Part shown: one piece after another, positions 27,291 through 38,415 of the stretch
Position numbering within the stretch: the stretch's first letter is position 1
Layout of the letters: the number at the start of each line of letters is the position of its first letter
Origin: Xylocopa sonorina
Lineage: Eukaryota; Arthropoda; Insecta; Hymenoptera; Apidae
DNA length: 64,000 nucleotides
NCBI RefSeq assembly: GCF_050948175.1
Contig: NW_027490146.1
Coordinates: 310,001 to 374,000, forward strand
Reading direction: 5' to 3'
Program-made: the position numbers and the translations under genes
The notes under the pieces: generated by a model
Databases searched by the model: none
What the model was told of the DNA's origin: nothing
The model's input: the letters and a program-made list of their open reading frames with translations, nothing else

Positions 27291-30200
27291 GTCGCAGTTA
27301 CATTCATTTGAAGTGTAGACGAGGAATACATAACACTTCGCAAATCATATTATATCTTACCATGAAACATAGAAATGAGATGCGATATCGCGTTTTAGGA
27401 AGCATTAGAACTCTATCGCTACGATACCTAGACATCTGCAGACACTATTTCCTAGCAAGGAAGTGCCGCATTTACATTCATTTGAAGTGTAGACGAGGAA
27501 TATATAACACTTCGCAAATCATATTATATCTTACCATGAAACATAGAAATGAGATGCGATATCGCGTTTTAAGAAGCATTAGAACTCTATTGCTACGATA
27601 GGTAGACATCTGTAAACGCTATTTCCTTGCAAGGAAGTGTCGCATTTACATTCATTTGAATCGTAGACGAGGAATGCATTACACTTCGCAATGAATATTA
27701 TATCTTATCATGAAACATAGATATGAGATGCAATATCTCGTTTTAAGAAGCATTTGAACTCTATTGCTTCGATACGTAAACATCTGCAAACGCTATTTCT
27801 TTGCTAGGAAGTGTCGCATTTACATTCACTGGAAGTGTAGACGAGGAATACATAACACTTCGCAAATCATATTATATCTTACCATGAAACATAGAAATGA
27901 GATGCGATATCGCGTTTTAAGAATCATAAGAACTCTATTGCTACGATACGTGGACATCTGCAAACGCTATTTCCCGGCGAGGAAGTGTGGCATTCACATT
28001 CATTTGAAGTGTAGACGAGGAATACGTAACACTTCGCAAATCATATTATATCTTACCATGAAACATAGAAATGGGATGCGATATCGCGTTTTAAGAATCA
28101 TAAAAACTCTATTGCTACGATACGTAGACATCTGCAAACGCTATTTCCTTGCAAGGAAGTGTCGCATTTACATTCATTTGAATCGTAGACGAGGAATGCA
28201 TAACACTTCCAAATGAATATTATATCTTATCATAAAACATAGATATGAGATGCAATATCTCGTTTTAACAAGCATTTGAACTCTATTGCTTCGATACGTA
28301 GACATCTGCAAACGCTATTTCCTTGCAAGGAAGTGTCGCATTTGCATTCATTTGAATCGTATACGAGGAATGCATAACACTTCGCAATGAATACTATATC
28401 TTATCATGAATCATAGATATGAGATGCAATATCTCGTTTCAAGAAGCATTTGAACTCTATTGCTATGATACCTAGACATCTGCAAACGCTATTTCCTAGC
28501 AAGGAAGTGTCGCATTTACATTCATTTGAAGTGTAGACGAGGAATACATGACACTTCGCAAATCATATTATATCTTACCATGAAACATAGAAATCAGATG
28601 GCATATCGCGTTTTAAGAAGCATTAGAAAGCTATTGCTACGATACGTAGACATCTGCAAACGCTATTTCCTAGCGAGGAACTACCGCACTCACATTCATT
28701 TGAAGTGTAGACGAGGAATACATAACACTTCGCAAATCATGTTATATCTTACCATGAAACATAGAAATGAGATGCGATATCGCGTTTTAAGAAGCATTAG
28801 GAACCTATTGCTACGATACGTAGACATCTGCAAACGCTATTTCTTTGCAAGGAAGTGTCGCATTTACATTCATTTGAAGTGTAGACGAGGAATACATAAC
28901 ACCTCGCAAATCATATTATATCTTACCATGAAACATAGAAATGAGATGCGATATCTCGTTTTAAGAATCATAAGAACTCCATTGCTACGATACGTAGACA
29001 TCTGCAAACGCCATTTCCTAGCGAGGAAGTGTCGCGTTCACATTCCTTTTAAGTGTAGACGAGGAATACAAGACACTTCGCAAATCATATTATATCTTAC
29101 CATGAAACATAGAAATGAGATGCGATATCGCGTTTTAAGAATCATAAAAACTCTATTGCTACGATACGTAGACATCTGCAAACGCTATTACCTAGCGAGG
29201 AAGTGTGGCATTCACATTCATTTGAAGTGTAGACGACGAATACATAACACTTCGCAATGAATATTATATCTTACCATGAAACATAGAAATGAGATGCGAT
29301 ATCGCGTTTTAAGAATCATAAGAACTCCATTGCTTCGATACGTAGACATCTGCAAACGCTATTTGCTTGCAAGGAAGTGTCGCATTTACATTCATTTGAA
29401 GTGTAGACGAGGAATACAGAACACTTCGCAAATCATATTATATCCTACCATGAAACATAGGAATGAGATGTGATATCGCGTTTTAAGAAGCATTAGAAAT
29501 CTATTGCTACGATACGTAGACATCTGCAAACGCTATTTCCTAGCGAGGAAGTGTCGCATTCACATTCATTTGAAGTGTAGATGAGGAATACATAACCCTT
29601 CGCAAATCATATTATATCTTACCATGAAACATAGAAATGAGATGCGATATCGCGTTTCAGGAAGCATTAGAACGCTATCGCTACGATGCCTAGACATCTG
29701 CAGACACTATTTCCGAGCAAGGAAGTGTCGCAGTTACATTCATTTGAAGTGTAGACGAGGAATACATAACACTTCGCAAATCATATTATATCTTACCATG
29801 AAACATAGAAATGAGATGCGATATCGCGTTTTAGGAAGCATTAGAACTCTATCGCTACGATACCTAGACATCTGCAGACACTATTTCCTAGCAAGGAAGT
29901 GCCGCATTTACATTCATTTGAAGTGTAGACGAGGAATATATAACACTTCGCAAATCATATTATATCTTACCATGAAACATAGAAATGAGATGCGATATCG
30001 CGTTTTAAGAAGCATTAGAACTCTATTGCTACGATAGGTAGACATCTGTAAACGCTATTTCCTTGCAAGGAAGTGTCGCATTTACATTCATTTGAATCGT
30101 AGACGAGGAATGCATAACACTTCGCAATGAATATTATATCTTATCATGAAACATAGATATGAGATGCAATATCTCGTTTTAAGAAGCATTTGAACTCTAT

Positions 30201-31530
30201 TGCTTCGATACGTAAACATCTGCAAACGCTATTTCTTTGCTAAGAAGTGTCGCATTTACATTCACTGGAAGTGTAGACGAGGAATACATAACACTTCGCA
30301 AATCATATTATATCTTACCATGAAACATAGAAATGAGATGCGATATCGCGTTTTAAGAATCATAAGAACTCTATTGCTACGATACGTGGACATCTGCAAA
30401 CGCTATTTCCCAGCGAGGAAGTGTGGCATTCACATTCATTTGAAGTGTAGACGAGGAATACGTAACACTTCGCAAATCATATTATATCCTACCATGAAAC
30501 ATAGAAATGGGATGCGATATCGCGTTTTAAGAATCATAAAAACTCTATTGCTACGATACGTAGACATCTGCAAACGCTATTTCCTTGCAAGGAAGTGTCG
30601 CATTTACATTCATTTGAATCGTAGACGAGGAATGCATAACACTTCCAAATGAATATTATATCTTATCATAAAACATAGATATGAGATGCAATATCTCGTT
30701 TTAACAAGCATTTGAACTCTATTGCTTCGATACGTAGACATCTGCAAACGCTATTTCCTTGCAAGGAAGTGTCGCATTTGCATTCATTTGAATCGTATAC
30801 GAGGAATGCATAACACTTCGCAATGAATATTATATCTTATCATGAATCATAGATATGAGATGCAATATCTCGTTTCAAGAAGCATTTGAACTCTATTGCT
30901 ATGATACCTAGACATCTGCAAACGCTATTTCCTAGCAAGGAAGTGTCGCATTTACATTCATTTGAAGTGTAGACGAGGAATACATGACACTTCGCAAATC
31001 ATATTATATCTTACCATGAAACATAGAAATCAGATGGCATATCGCGTTTTAAGAAGCATTAGAAAGCTATTGCTACGATACGTAGACATCTGCAAACGCT
31101 ATTTCCTAGCGAGGAACTATCGCACTCACATTCATTTGAAGTGTAGACGAGGAATACATAACACTTCGCAAATCATGTTATATCTTACCATGAAACATAG
31201 AAATGAGATGCGATATCGCGTTTTAAGAAGCATTAGGAACCTATTGCTACGATACGTAGACATCTGCAAACGCTATTTCTTTGCAAGGAAGTGTCGCATT
31301 TACATTCATTTGAAGTGTAGACGAGGAATACATAACACCTCGCAAATCATATTATATCTTACCATGAAACATAGAAATGAGATGCGATATCGCGTTTTAA
31401 GAATCATAAGAACTCCATTGCTACGATACGTAGACATCTGCAAACGCCATTTCCTAGCGAGGAAGTGTCGCGTTCACATTCCTTTGAAGTGTAGACGAGG
31501 AATACAAGACACTTCGCAAATCATATTATA
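27291..31530 (+). repeat. 2,436-bp HOR (14-mer), copy and partial second copy
   Basis: Starting at GTCGCAGTTACATTC near 27291, the sequence recurs from about 29727 at exactly 14 monomers. Shared marks include CATTCACTGGAAGTG (near 27830 and 30262), GAAGTGTGGCATTC, CTTCCAAATGAATATT and CTATGATACCTAG. Small differences show the copies are not an assembly echo: GCATTACAC against GCATAACAC, CCCGGCGAGG against CCCAGCGAGG, and TATCTCG against TATCGCG near 28953 and 31389. Confidence 0.87.
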
Positions 31531-33280
31531 TCTTACCACGAAACATAGATATGAGATGCGATATCGCGTTTTAAGAATCATAAAAACTCTATTGCTACGA
31601 TACGTAGACATCTGCAAACGCTATTTCCTAGCGAGGAAGTGTGGCATTCACATTCATTTGAAGTGTAGACGACGAATACATAACACTTCGCAAATCATAT
31701 TATATCTTACCATGAAACATAGAAATGAGATGCGATATCGCGTTTTAAGAATCATAAAAACTCTATTGCTACGATACGTAGACATCTGCAAACGCTATTT
31801 CCTTGCAAGGAAGTGTCGCATTTACATTCATTTGAAGTGTAGACGAGGAATACATGACACTTCGCAAATCATATTATATCTTACCATGAAACATAGAAAT
31901 GAGATGGCATATCGCGTTTTAAGAAGCATTAGAAAGCTATTGCTACAATACGTAGACATCTGCAAACGCTATTTCCTAGCGAGGAAGTATCGCACTCACA
32001 TTCATTTGAAGTGTAGACGAGGAATACATAACACTTCGCAAATCATGTTATATCTTACCATGAAACATAGAAATGAGATGCGATATCGCGTTTTAAGAAG
32101 CATTAGGAATCTATTGCTACGATACGTAGACATCTGCAAACGCTATTTCTTTGCAAGGAAGTGTCGCATTTACATTCATTTGAAGTGTAGACGAGGAATA
32201 CATAACACCTCGCAAATCATATTATATCTTACCATGAAACATAGAAATGAGATGCGATATCGCGTTTTAAGAATCATAAGAACTCCATTGCTACGATACG
32301 TAGACATCTGCAAACGCCATTTCCTAGCGAGGAAGTGTCGCGTTCACATTCCTTTGAAGTGTAGACGAGGAATACAAGACACTTCGCAAATCATATTATA
32401 TCTTACCACGAAACATAGATATGAGATGCGATATCGCGTTTTAAGAATCATAAAAACTCTATTGCTACGATACGTAGACATCTGCGAACGCTATTTCCTA
32501 GCGAGGAAGTGTGGCATTCACATTCATTTGAAGTGTAGACGACGAATACATAACACTTCGCAAATCATATTATATCTTACCATGAAACATAGAAATGAGA
32601 TGCGATATCGCGTTTTAAGAATCATAAAAACTCTATTGCTACGATACGTAGACATCTGCAAACGCTATTTCCTTGCAAGGAAGTGTCGCATTTACATTCA
32701 TTTGAAGTGTAGACGAGGAATACATGACACTTCGCAAATCATATTATATCTTACCATGAAACATAGAAATGAGATGGCATATCGCGTTTTAAGAAGCATT
32801 AGAAAGCTATTGCTACGATACGTAGACATCTGCAAACGCTATTTCCTAGCGAGGAAGTATCGCACTCACATTCATTTGAAGTGTAGACGAGGAATACATA
32901 ACACTTCGCAAATCATGTTATATCTTACCATGAAACATAGAAATGAGATGCGATATCGCGTTTTAAGAAGCATTAGGAATCTATTGCTACGATACGTAGA
33001 CATCTGCAAACGCTATTTCTTTGCAAGGAAGTGTCGCATTTACATTCATTTGAAGTGTAGACGAGGAATACATAACACCTCGCAAATCATATTATATCTT
33101 ACCATGAAACATAGAAATGAGATGCGATATCGCGTTTTAAGAATCATAAGAACTCCATTGCTACGATACGTAGACATCTGCAAACGCCATTTCCTAGCGA
33201 GGAAGTGTCGCGTTCACATTCCTTTGAAGTGTAGACGAGGAATACAAGACACTTCGCAAATCATATTATATCTTACCATG
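30962..33280 (+). repeat. 870-bp pentamer HOR, about 2.7 copies
   Basis: CAGATGGCATATCG at 31031 and GAGATGGCATATCG at 31901 and 32771 mark the same monomer in three successive 870-bp units. Each unit holds in order GATGGCATATCG, a GTGTAGACGAGG monomer with CATGTTATATC, a TTTCTTTGCAAGG monomer with CACCTCGC, a CGCCATTTCC monomer with CACATTCCTTTG, and a GTGTGGCATTC monomer with GACGACGAATAC. The units lack type A and are in phase, so the frame stays open across all of them. Confidence 0.9.
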
Positions 33281-33958
33281 AAACATAGAAATGAGATGCG
33301 ATATCGCATTTTAAGAAGCATTAGAAATATATTGCTACGATACGTAGACATCTGCAGACGCTATTTCCTTGCAAGGAAGTGTCGCATTTACATTCATTTG
33401 AAGTGTAGACGAGGAATACATGACACTTCGCAAATCATATTATATCTTACCATGAAACATAGAAATGAGATGCGATATCGCGTTTTAAGAAGCATTAGAA
33501 ATCTATTGCTACGATACCTAGACATCTGCAGACGCTATTTCCTTGCAAGGAAGTGTCGCATTTACATTCATTTGAAGTGTAGACGAGGAATACATAACAC
33601 TTCGCAAATCATATTATATCTTACCATGAAACATAGAAATGAGATGCGATATCGCGTTTTAAGAATCATAAAAACTCTATTGCTACGATACGTAGACATC
33701 TGCAAACGCTATTTGCTTGCAAGGAAGTGTCGCATTTACATTCATTTGAAGTGTAGACGAGGAATACATAACACTTCGCAAATCATATTATATCTTACCA
33801 TGAAACATAGAAATGAGATGCGATATCGCGTTTTAAGAATCATAGGAACTCTATTGCTACGATACGTAGACATCTGCAATCGCAATTTCCTTGCAAGGAA
33901 GTGTGGCATTTACTTTCATTTGAATCGTGGACGAGGAATGCATAACACTTCGCAATGA
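30962..33958 (+). other. 998-codon open frame through satellite monomers; not a gene
   Basis: This is the longest open frame in the window. It begins at TTG (first ATG at 31016, giving 980 codons) and stops at the TGA of a type-A monomer. It encodes about 17 copies of a 58-residue, Arg/Lys/Tyr/Ile-rich repeat. It is open only because the monomer is 174 bp (58 codons), type B has no stop in this frame, and this stretch happens to lack type A and indels. Monomer variants change first and second codon positions freely (AAA/AGA, TGT/TAT, TAC/CAC, AAG/AAT/ACT), and neighbouring arrays break the frame with stops and 1-bp indels. I see no promoter, intron logic or unique N- or C-terminal domain. Coding is very unlikely. 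Confidence 0.9.
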
Positions 33959-34414
33959 ATATTATATCCTATCATGAAACATAGATATGAAAAGCAATAT
34001 CTCGTTTTAAGAATCATTTGAACTCTATTGCTTCGATACGTAGACATCTGCAAACGCTATTTCCTTGCAAGGAAGTGTCGCATTTACATTCATTTGAAGT
34101 GTAGACGAGGAATAGATGACACTTCACTAATCATATTATATCTTACCATGAAACATAGAAATGAGATGCGATATTGTGTTTTGAGAAGCATCAGACCTCT
34201 ATCGCTACGATACATAGACATCTGCAAACGCTATTTCCTTTCAAGGAAGTGTCGCATTTACATTAATTTGAAGTGTAGACGAGGAGTACATATCACTTCG
34301 CAAATCATATTATATCTTACCATGAAACATAGAAATGAGATGCGATATCGCGCTTTAAGAATCATAAGAACTCTATTGCTTCGACACGTAGACATCTGCA
34401 AACGCTATTTCCTT
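33281..34414 (+). repeat. Transition monomers before the 4-kb HOR family
   Basis: Type-B monomers with CAGACGC and a type-A core ending the long open frame at 33958. The marks AATCGTGGACGAGG, ATGAAAAGCAATATC, GAATCATTTGAAC and GGAATAGATGACACTTCAC are found together again only at about 50270-50480. ATTGTGTTTTGAG and CCTTTCAAGG, seen here near 34175 and 34230, are shared with every 4-kb unit. Confidence 0.82.
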
Positions 34415-36080
34415 GCTAAGGAGTGTCGCATTTACATTCACTTGAAGTGTAGACGAGGAATACATAACACTTCGCAAATCATATTATATCTTACCATGAA
34501 ACATAGAAATGAGATGCCATATCGCGTTATAAGAAGCATTAGAAAGCTATTGCTACGATACGTAGACATCTGCAAACGCTATTTCCTAGCGAGGAAGTAT
34601 CGCACTCACATTCATTTGAAGTGTAGACGAGGAATACATAACACTTCGCAAATCATGTTATATCTTACCATGAAACATAGAAATGAGATGCGATATCGCG
34701 TTTTAAGAAGCATTAGGAATCTATTGCTACGATACGTAGACATCTGCAAACGCTATTTCTTTGCAAGGAAGTTTCGCATTTACATTCATTTGAAGTGTAG
34801 ACGAGGAATACATAACACTTCGCAAATCATATTATATCTTACCATGAAACATAGAAATGAGATGCGATATCGCGTTTTAAGAAGCATTAGAACTCTATTG
34901 CTACGATACCTAGACATCTGCAAACGCTATTTCCTTGCAAGGTAGTGTCGTATTTACAATCATTTGAATCGTACACGAGGAATGCATAACACGTCGCAAT
35001 GAATATTATATCTTATCATGAAACATAGAAATGAGATGCGACATCGCGTATTAAGAAGCATTAGAACTCTATTGCTACGATAGGTAGACATCTGCAAACG
35101 CTATTTCCTTGCAAGGAAGTGTCACATTTGCATTCATTTGAATCGTATACGAGGAATGCATAACACTTCGCAATGAATATTATATCTTATCATGAATCAT
35201 AGATATGAGTTGCAATATCTCGTTTCAAGAAGCATTTGAACTCTATTGCTATGATACCTAGACATCTGCAAACGCTATTTCCTAGCAAGGAAGTGTCGCA
35301 TTTACGTTCATTTGAAGTGTAGACGAGGAATACATGACACTTCGCAAATCATATTATATCTTACCATGAAGCTTGGAAAGAGATGCCATATCGCGTTTTA
35401 AGAAGCATTAGAAAGCTATTGCTACGATACGTAGACATCTGCAAAAGCTATTTCCTAGCGAGGAAGTATCGCACTCACATTCATTTGAAGTGTAGACGAG
35501 GAATACATAACACTTCGTAAATCATGTTATACCTTACCATGAAACATAGAAATGAGATGCGATATCGCGTTTTAAGAAGCATTAGGAATCTATTGCTACG
35601 ATACGTAGACATCTGCAAACGCTATTTCCTTGCATGGAAGTGTCGCATTTACATTCATTTGAGTCGTAGACGAGGAATGCATAACACTTCGCAATGAATA
35701 TTATATCTTACCATGAAACATAGAAATGAGATGCGATATCGCGTTTTAAGAATCATAAGAACTCTATTGCTTCGATACGTAGACATCTGCAAACGCTATT
35801 TGCTTGCAAGGAAGTGTCGCATTTACATTCATTTGAAGTGTAGACGAGGAATACATGACACATCGCAAATCATATTATATCTTACCATGAAACATAGAAA
35901 TGAGATGCCATATCGCGTTTTAAGAAGCATTAGAAAGCTATTGCTACGATACGTGGACATCTGCAAACGCTATTTCCTAGCGAGGAAGTATCGCACTCAC
36001 ATTCATTTGAAGTGTAGACGAGGAATACATAACACTTCGCAAATCATGTTATATCTTACCATGAAACATAGAAATGAGAT

Positions 36081-36090
36081 GCGATATCGC
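36081..36090. other. 10-bp palindrome GCGATATCGC, type-B dyad
   Basis: Perfect self-complementary decamer found in most type-B monomers (one instance given). Type A changes two bases here (GCAATATCTCG), which destroys this palindrome but makes GAGAT-GCAAT-ATCTC at the same spot, for example 3362-3376. Some monomers carry GCCATATCGCG, which also breaks it. Confidence 0.85.
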
Positions 36091-36123
36091 GTTTTAAGAA
36101 GCATTAGGAATCTATTGCTACGA

Positions 36124-36297
36124 TACGTAGACATCTGCAAACGCTATTTCTTTGCAAGGAAGTGTCGCATTTACATTCATTTGAAGTGTAGACGAGGAAT
36201 ACATAACACTTCGCAAATCATATTATATCTTACCATGAAACATAGAAATGAGATGCGATATCGCGTTTTAAGAAGCATTAGGAATCTATTGCTACGA
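36124..36297 (+). repeat. Reference type-B satellite monomer (majority class)
   Basis: Example of the common monomer, phased to begin at TACGTA. In order it holds TACGTAGACATCTGC, a TTCC..GGAA near-palindrome, GAAGTGT twice (36159 and 36183) 24 bp apart, ACACTTC at 36206, an AT-rich stretch (CATATTATATC), CCATGAAACATAG, the palindrome GCGATATCGC, then GTTTTAAGAAGC. It has no stop codon in the main plus-strand frame. By hand count it has 30 C, 32 G and 9 CpG in 174 bp. SnaBI (TACGTA) and EcoRV (GATATC) sites recur once per typical type-B monomer. The next two monomers (36298-36645) are nearly the same. Confidence 0.93.
36183..36212. other. 7-bp inverted repeat GAAGTGT / ACACTTC with 16-nt loop
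   Basis: GAAGTGT at 36183-36189 faces ACACTTC at 36206-36212 across 16 nt. A second GAAGTGT at 36159-36165 could pair with the same ACACTTC over a longer loop. The arrangement recurs in type-B monomers and is lost in type A, where the inner GAAGTGT reads GAATCGT. Confidence 0.75.
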
Positions 36298-38415
36298 TAC
36301 GTAGACATCTGCAAACGCTATTTCTTTGCAAGGAAGTGTCGCATTTACATTCATTTGAAGTGTAGACGAGGAATACATAACACTTCGCAAATCATATTAT
36401 ATCTTACCATGAAACATAGAAATGAGATGCGATATCGCGTTTTAAGAAGCATTAGGAATCTATTGCTACGATACGTAGACATCTGCAAACGCTATTTCTT
36501 TGCAAGGAAGTGTCGCATTTACATTCATTTGAAGTGTAGACGAGGAATACATAACACTTCGCAAATCATATTATATCTTACCATGAAACATAGAAATGAG
36601 ATGCGATATCGCGTTTTAAGAATCATTTGAACTCTATTGCTTCGATACGTAGACATCTGCAAACGCTATTTCCTAGCGAGGAAGTATCGCATTCACATTC
36701 ATTTGAAGTGTAGACGAGGAAAACATAACACTTCGCAAATCATGTTATACCTTACCATGAAACATAGAAATGAGATGCGATATCGCGTTTTAAGAAGCAT
36801 TAAAACTCTATTGCTACGATAGGTAGACATCTGTATACGCTATTTCCTTGCAAGGAAGAGTCGCATTTACATTCATATGAAGTGTAGACGAGGAATACAC
36901 AACACTTCGCAAATCATATTATATCTTACCATGAAACATAGAAATGAGATGCGATATCGCGTTTTAAGAATCATAGGAACTCTATTGCTACGATACGTAG
37001 ACATCTGCAATCGCAATTTGCTTGCAAGGAAGTGTGGCATTTACTTTCATTTGAATCGTAGACGAGGAATGCATAACACTTCGCAATGAATATTATATCC
37101 TATCATGAAACATAGATATGAAAAGTAATATCTCGTTTTAAGAAGCATTTGAACTCTATTGCTTCGATACGTAGACATCTGCAAACGCTATTTCCTTGCA
37201 AGGAAGTGTCGCATTTACATTCATTTGAAGCGTAGACGAGGAATACATGACACTTCACTAATCATATTATATCTTACCATGAAACATAGAAATGAGATGC
37301 GATATTGTGTTTTGAGAAGCATCAGACCTCTATCGCTACGATACATAGACATCTGCAAACGCTATTTCCTTTCAAGGAAGTGTCGCATTTACATTAATTT
37401 GAAGTGTAGACGAGGAGTACATATCACTTCGCAAATCATATTATATCTTACCATGAAACATAGAAATGAGATGCGATATCGCGCTTTAAGAATCATAAGA
37501 ACTCTATTGCTTCGACACGTAGACATCTGCAAACGCTATTTCCTTGCAAGGAAGTGTCGCATTTACATTCATTTGAAGTGTAGACGAGGAATACATAACA
37601 CTTCGCAAATCATATTATATCTTACCATGAAACATAGAATTGAGATGCGATATCGCGTTTTAAGAATCATAAGAACTCCATTGCTACGATACGTAGACAT
37701 CTGCAAACGCTATTTGCTTGCAAGGAAGTGTCGCATTTACATTCATTTGAAGTGCAGACGAGGAATACATAACACTTCGCAAGTCATATTATATCTTACC
37801 ATGAAACATAGAAATGAGATGCCATATCGCGTTTTAAGAAGCATTAGAAATCTATTGATACGATACCTAGACATCTGCAGACACTATTTCCTAGCAAGGA
37901 AGTGTCGCATTTACATTCATTTGAAGTGTAGACGAGGAATACATAACACTTCGCAAATCATATTATATATTACCATGAAACATAGAAATGAGATGCGATA
38001 TCGCGTTTTAAGAAGCATTAGAAAGCTATTGCTACGATACGTAGACATCTGCAAACGCTATTTCCTAGCGAGGAAGTATCGCATTCACATTCATTTGAAG
38101 TGTAGACGAGGAATACATAACACTTCGCAAATCATGTTATACCTTACCATGAAACATAGAAATGAGATGCGATATCGCGTTTTAAGAAGCATTAGAACTC
38201 TATTGCTACGATAGGTAGACATCTGTATACGCTATTTCCTTGCAAGGAAGAGACGCATTTACATTCATTTGAATCGTAGACGAGGAATGCATAACACTTC
38301 GCAATGAATATTATATCTTATCATGAAACATAGATATGAGATGCAATATCTCGTTTTAAGGAGCATTTGAACTCTATTGCTTCGATACGTAGACATCTGC
38401 AAACGCTATTTCCTT

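Larger units (their letters stand above)
34415..38415 (+). repeat. 4,001-bp HOR, copy 1 (23-mer minus 1 bp)
   Basis: The unit is phased on CTAAGGAGTGTCGC at 34415, which returns at 38416. It contains, in order, a lost-stop monomer group with GCGTTATAAG, CAATCATTTGAATCGTACACG, GCGACATCGCG, the 1-bp deletion GAAGCTTGGAAAGAG (HindIII site 35369-35374), three consecutive near-identical TTTCTTTGC monomers (36124-36645), GCAATCGCAATTTGC, GAAAAGTAATATC, ATTGTGTTTTGAG and GAATTGAG. The single deleted base explains 23 x 174 - 1. Confidence 0.92.

Noticed and set aside
30962..33958. A 998-residue basic repeat protein
   Set aside because: It is a stop-free run of satellite monomers (17 x 58 codons). 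The start is TTG, the stop is the type-A TGA, variation is not biased to silent sites, and there is no unique domain.
36121..36250. TATA-like CATATTATATC as a promoter
   Set aside because: It is part of every type-B monomer in AT-rich DNA, with nothing else to support transcription.
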